Source: Halotalea alkalilenta DSM 17697
GTDB taxonomy: Bacteria > Pseudomonadota > Gammaproteobacteria > Pseudomonadales > Halomonadaceae
NCBI RefSeq assembly: GCF_000621205.1
Contig: NZ_KK211227.1
Span: 154,893 to 218,892 of the forward strand
Direction: 5' to 3'
Length of the DNA: 64,000 nt
This document shows positions 60,949-64,000 of this stretch, in pieces. The position numbers and the translations under genes are program-made. Numbering within the stretch: position 1 is the stretch's first letter; each line of letters starts with the position of its first letter. The notes under the pieces are model-generated. The model searched no databases. It was not told the DNA's origin and worked only from the letters and a program-made list of their open reading frames with translations.

Positions 60949-61374
60949 CTAGACCGGCTTCACAAATGCCAACACAGCTATGGTTAGCATCGCAATCACG
61001 ATGCCGAGGTCAGCACCGGGAATTCTTCTTATAGCTGCTCCAGTTCGGATGCAATGACGTATTCGCCCGGAACGGAACCCATGCAAAGCCGAGAGCGCGA
61101 CGACGAAAACCAGCTTGACCAGCAACCATCGTGATGACAGCCATCCTGCGCTGAGCGCCAGTGATAACCCGAAGATCCAGGTCAACAACAATGCAGGCGT
61201 GGTGACAAGGAGATCAAAGCGCTGCAATGCAGCCAGCATCCCAGCTTGTTCTTCCGGTGGGGACTGCGAAATGGCATTTACTATCCTTTCTTGCGCAAGC
61301 AAGCCGCCTACCAGAAACACCACCGCTGTCACGTGCGTCGCCACCAAATAGGGATAGAGCGCCGCAATCATCAT
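60949..61374 (-). CDS. Small four-helix membrane protein (CopD/DUF2214-like)
   Basis: This 141-aa hydrophobic protein has four predicted membrane helices, starting ALYPYLVATHVTAVVFLVGG. A His in TH near residue 14 and a later His (LHGFRSG) are in helices, as in CopD/HemJ-like haem-binding proteins. Other helices are PALLLTWIFGLSLALSAGWL and LGIVIAMLTIAVLAF. Function is unknown. It overlaps the DUF3817 gene by one base, so they form an operon. Confidence 0.75.
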   Translation of the reverse strand: MMIAALYPYLVATHVTAVVFLVGGLLAQERIVNAISQSPPEEQAGMLAALQRFDLLVTTPALLLTWIFGLSLALSAGWLSSRWLLVKLVFVVALSALHGFRSGRIRHCIRTGAAIRRIPGADLGIVIAMLTIAVLAFVKPV

Positions 61375-61742
61375 CAGGCCTGTCCGATATCGTTGAATAT
61401 TCTCGCCCGTTCACGTAGCCACCGGATATTGAGATAGCCGCCGAATGGCAGGAACGCAACTGCGAACAATCGAAGCATTTCACGTTTATGCCAGCCGCCG
61501 CCGGCTACAGTTTGTAAGGCAGTCCATAGGTACGCCAAGAATGCGATCCCATGTATTGGTCCAAGTAGCTTCGAGCCATACGGCCAATCCCCGAAATGCC
61601 GGAGAGGTGCCGCAACGAACACTAGCAGGATCAGAGTTGTCGCCTCGACGATCGACGCCTTCTCCAGGCGCCTCAGTTGTTTGGATTCAATACTTCTGAT
61701 TTGATCGAGTGAGTTCTTTTCTGCCTGTGCGCTTGTGGTCAT
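61374..61742 (-). CDS. DUF3817-domain membrane protein
   Basis: This 122-aa protein has a charged N-terminal helix and then three hydrophobic segments (ATTLILLVFVAAPLRHF, LLGPIHGIAFLAYLWTALQT, LFAVAFLPFGGYLNIRWL). The GPIHGIAFLxY pattern is the DUF3817 hallmark. It is encoded with the CopD-like gene. Its function is not known. A 202-bp promoter region separates it from the divergent glxA-like regulator, which may control it. Confidence 0.8.
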   Translation of the reverse strand: MTTSAQAEKNSLDQIRSIESKQLRRLEKASIVEATTLILLVFVAAPLRHFGDWPYGSKLLGPIHGIAFLAYLWTALQTVAGGGWHKREMLRLFAVAFLPFGGYLNIRWLRERARIFNDIGQA

Positions 61743-61944
61743 GACTCATCCGCTGGGTGGCTCAATATGTCAGGGCAATCCAGGCGCCTGATGGATGCAG
61801 GCATGCCTCGACCTTGCTCAATGGTTATGTCTTCAGCGACTTTCCTCTCGCCGGAAGCACAAGTATGTCGACATGTCGGAAGTTCGCCAATTGGCTAGAA
61901 TGCCATCTATCGAAGGATTCTTGCCAATCAAGGGAGCGAGTTCT

Positions 61945-62901
61945 GTGAAGCAAAGTACAGCACACAGGGTAGCCATCCTGGCGTTTGATGGCGTTGTGCC
62001 GTTTGACCTGACGATGGCCTGCGAGATGTTCGGGCGCGTGCCCCTCGCGCCGGGGAAGATCCCATACGAGGTTCTCGTATGCGCCCAGTCGAATCGTATT
62101 CGAACAAAGTTGTTCGACATGCGTATCCGCTGGGGCTTGAGCCATGCCGTGAATGCCCAGACTGTCATCATTCCGGGGCTCGACGATGTCCTTTCCCCTA
62201 TCCCCAACACCCTGCTGGAAGCCATCCGAGCAGCGGAAAAGAATGGTGCGAGGATCGCATCGTTGTGCAGTGGCGCCTTCATCCTGGCACGCACGAGGCT
62301 GCTAGATGGCTTGCGTGCCACCACCCACTGGCGTGGTGTACAACTTCTGGCAGATCTCTTCCCACAGGTCACAGTCGACCCCAATGTTCTTTTCGTGGAC
62401 AACGGTCGGATACTCACCTCGGCAGGCGCGTGCGCCGGAATGGATCTGTGCCTACACATGATTCGACAAGACTGCGGCAATGCCGTTGCAGCAGACACAG
62501 CTCGATGTGCCGTCATGCCTCTTGCACGAGATGGCGGGCAGGCGCAGTTCATCGCCTACGATCCCCCTGGCGCACCTTCCAATCTCAGCCCATTGCTGCA
62601 ATGGATCGAAGAACGGCTAGATCAAGATTTGACCCTGAAGGACATGGCTGGGCAGGCTGCGATGAGCAGCCGCACCTTGAGTCGACGATTTCAGGAACAA
62701 CTGAACACTAGCCCTCTCCAGTGGCTTCTAAGAGCGCGTGTCAGGCGTGCGCAGACTTTGCTAGAAACGACAAACCTACCCATTGAGCACATCGCTAGTG
62801 CAGTGGGCTTTGGAAGCCCCACCTCCCTGCGGGAACATTTCGGTCGGATCGTGGGAGTCAGCCCAACGGCCTATCGAAAATCCTTTAGTCTTGTGCGCTG
62901 A
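61945..62901 (+). CDS. GlxA-family AraC-type transcriptional regulator
   Basis: This 318-aa protein has an N-terminal DJ-1/PfpI-like domain (HRVAILAFDGVVPFDLTMAC, IIPGLDDV, IASLCSGAFILARTRLLDG with the nucleophile-elbow Cys, ATTHWRG). A C-terminal AraC HTH follows (LTLKDMAGQAAMSSRTLSRR, PIEHIASAVGFGSPTSLREH). The start is GTG at 61945 with AGGGAG nine bases upstream. An ATG at 61873 would extend it without family support. It faces the DUF3817 operon and may regulate it. Confidence 0.9.
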   Translation: MKQSTAHRVAILAFDGVVPFDLTMACEMFGRVPLAPGKIPYEVLVCAQSNRIRTKLFDMRIRWGLSHAVNAQTVIIPGLDDVLSPIPNTLLEAIRAAEKNGARIASLCSGAFILARTRLLDGLRATTHWRGVQLLADLFPQVTVDPNVLFVDNGRILTSAGACAGMDLCLHMIRQDCGNAVAADTARCAVMPLARDGGQAQFIAYDPPGAPSNLSPLLQWIEERLDQDLTLKDMAGQAAMSSRTLSRRFQEQLNTSPLQWLLRARVRRAQTLLETTNLPIEHIASAVGFGSPTSLREHFGRIVGVSPTAYRKSFSLVR

Positions 62902-62965
62902 ACTGCCTGGACGATTTCTCGCTTGAACTCCGCACTGACGCACTGAACTTCCTTCGCTTCGACAT
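62895..62965 (-). pseudogene. Possible IS3-family OrfA N-terminal remnant
   Basis: On the minus strand an ATG at 62965 gives MSKRRKFSA. After an 8-bp tandem duplication (AGTGCGTC type) that shifts the frame, it continues EFKREIVQAVQ. Joined, this reads like the N-terminus of IS3-family OrfA. The rest of the transposase is absent, so it is at most a scar. It overlaps the end of the glxA-like gene. Confidence 0.35.
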
Positions 62966-63125
62966 GAACACTCCTCAGGGCCTTCATCGGCCTTCTTGTA
63001 AGTGTCCGTGATATCGGGGGTGAACCCGACCAGACGCGTCTTCGGACACGTCGAGCAGTTGGCCGATTACTCGGAAAGCGGCAGCCAACCGCAGGAACTT
63101 GGGCGGTCGCGCTATCGCCAGCTCA

Positions 63126-64000
63126 TCAAGCCGCCTTGCTGTGTCCCCTATCGCTTCGATGGGTACGCAGTCCGGTGAAAATGGTCAGCGCGGCCACCAG
63201 CAGTACCATCGCCGCGGCTAGAAACACGCCACGCGCCCCGCTCGCGTCGAACACTGCGCCGCCCGCTGCCGCACCCACCGCGATCGACAGCTGAATTGTC
63301 GCTACCAGCAGGCCGCCGCCGCTCTCGGCCTCGTCCGGCACGGTGAGTGTGATCCAGGTGGACCAGGCCACCGGCACCGCGCCGAAGGCCATGCCCCACA
63401 GCGCCACCAGCAGTCCGTCCGCCAGCGGCGCCCGGCCCAGGGCGACGAAGGCCAGCCCCATCAGCCCCATCGCCAGTGGCATCAGCAGCAGGGTCAACCG
63501 TAGGTTCCGCTGCAACAGTGCGCCGGCCAGCGAGGTGCCCGCGAAGTTGGCCACGCCGAAGCCGAGTAGGATGACCGACAGCCCGTTCACGCCCACGCCG
63601 GCCACGTACTCGAGGAACGGCCGCAGGTAGGTGAAGAAGGCGAAATGGCCGACGAACACCAGCAGCACCGCCACCATGCCGCGCGCCATTTGCGGCCGCC
63701 GCATCACTTCCAGCAGCGTGCCCAGGCTGGCCGAGCCGCTGGGCGCCATCCTGGGCAGGGCGCGCCACTGCCAGGCCAGGGCCAGCACGCCGATCGCCGC
63801 GGTCATCAGGAACACGTTGCGCCATCCCACGGCGCCGCCCAGGTAGCTTCCCAGCGGCGCCGCCGCGATGGTGGCCGAGGAGACGCCGCTGAAGACGATC
63901 GACAGCGCCCGCGGCACGTCCCGCTCCGGCACCAGGCGCATCGCCGTGGCCGCGGCCATGGTCCAGAAGCCGCCCAGGGCGATGCCCAGCAGCCCACGTC
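63126..64000 (-). CDS. MFS exporter, C-terminal part (5' end outside window)
   Basis: The frame is open to the window edge (GLLGIALGGFWTM precedes the first in-frame ATG at 63959), so the gene is truncated by the window. At least 290 residues are visible, with about eight or nine membrane helices. The segments SSATIAAAPLGSYLGGAVGW, RNVFLMTAAIG and AWSTWITLTVPDEAESGGGL resemble AraJ/YdhP-type drug or sugar efflux permeases. Its substrate is unknown. No regulator is directly attached. Confidence 0.85.
   Translation of the reverse strand, partial: RGLLGIALGGFWTMAAATAMRLVPERDVPRALSIVFSGVSSATIAAAPLGSYLGGAVGWRNVFLMTAAIGVLALAWQWRALPRMAPSGSASLGTLLEVMRRPQMARGMVAVLLVFVGHFAFFTYLRPFLEYVAGVGVNGLSVILLGFGVANFAGTSLAGALLQRNLRLTLLLMPLAMGLMGLAFVALGRAPLADGLLVALWGMAFGAVPVAWSTWITLTVPDEAESGGGLLVATIQLSIAVGAAAGGAVFDASGARGVFLAAAMVLLVAALTIFTGLRTHRSDRGHSKAA

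Noticed and set aside
1-64000. CRISPR array, tRNA or rRNA gene, integrase/att site
   Set aside because: No evenly spaced direct repeats of 25-40 bp, no tRNA-like cloverleaf and no tyrosine or serine recombinase were found on reading both strands; the window is internal to the ICE.

Overview
This 64 kb window is the interior of a large integrative and conjugative element (ICE) of the PFGI-1/ICEclc/SPI-7 (TIGR037xx) type. The DNA is GC-rich (roughly two thirds G+C by eye), and the gene set points to a gamma- or betaproteobacterial host such as Pseudomonas, a Xanthomonadaceae member or a Burkholderiales member. No integrase, tRNA, att site, relaxase, rRNA or CRISPR array is visible, so both ICE ends lie outside. 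The first and last genes are cut by the window edges.

Layout. (1) 0-2 kb: the end of an unidentified gene and a hipBA toxin-antitoxin pair on the minus strand, with a clear AT-rich operator. (2) 2.6-13.4 kb: the maintenance and replication module on the plus strand. It holds a 252-aa ICE protein, AlpA, ParA, a HicA-like protein, ParB, DUF2857, the STY4528 replication protein, a DinJ/RelE-type pair, PFL_4669, DUF3158, SSB and topoisomerase III. A cluster of iteron-like repeats inside the STY4528 gene is a candidate replication origin, and a 20-bp palindrome occurs three times between these genes. (3) 13.8-17.2 kb: an arsenic resistance operon on the minus strand (arsR, arsI/cadI, LMW-PTP arsC, acr3, and a glutaredoxin-type arsC fused to an acetyltransferase). 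(4) 17.4-27.3 kb: ICE accessory genes (DUF3577, DUF3275, methyltransferase-like, SNF2-like helicase and small ORFs), many preceded by a recurring two-stem leader, with an ISL3-family IS inserted in one leader. (5) 27.3-33.4 kb and 50.9-59.3 kb: the conjugation operon (PilL, TIGR03759, lytic transglycosylase, TIGR03765, TraD, TIGR03747; then RAQPRD, TIGR03758/03745/03750/03746/03749/03752/03751, VirB4-type ATPase, DsbA/DsbG-like protein).

(6) 33.4-50.6 kb: a 17 kb minus-strand cargo block splits the transfer operon. It encodes a tightly packed multi-gene system: an HTH protein, a GHKL ATPase, a 683-aa DUF4338 protein, an overlooked 51-aa ORF, a 962-aa protein, a 360-aa protein, an 1848-aa DUF1998 helicase resembling Druantia DruE, and a Cas4/AddB-like PD-(D/E)XK nuclease with a predicted Fe-S site. 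This is the best candidate for an undescribed anti-phage system in the window. Downstream of it, a 462-aa gene is cleanly split by an IS5-family element. (7) 59.3-64 kb: a second cargo patch with a LysE-type exporter remnant behind an orphan SoxR-like box, a LysR regulator, two small membrane proteins, a GlxA-type AraC regulator and the C-terminal part of an MFS exporter.

Together the genes describe a self-transmissible element carrying partition, replication and type IV secretion functions plus arsenic resistance, toxin-antitoxin and putative phage-defence cargo.
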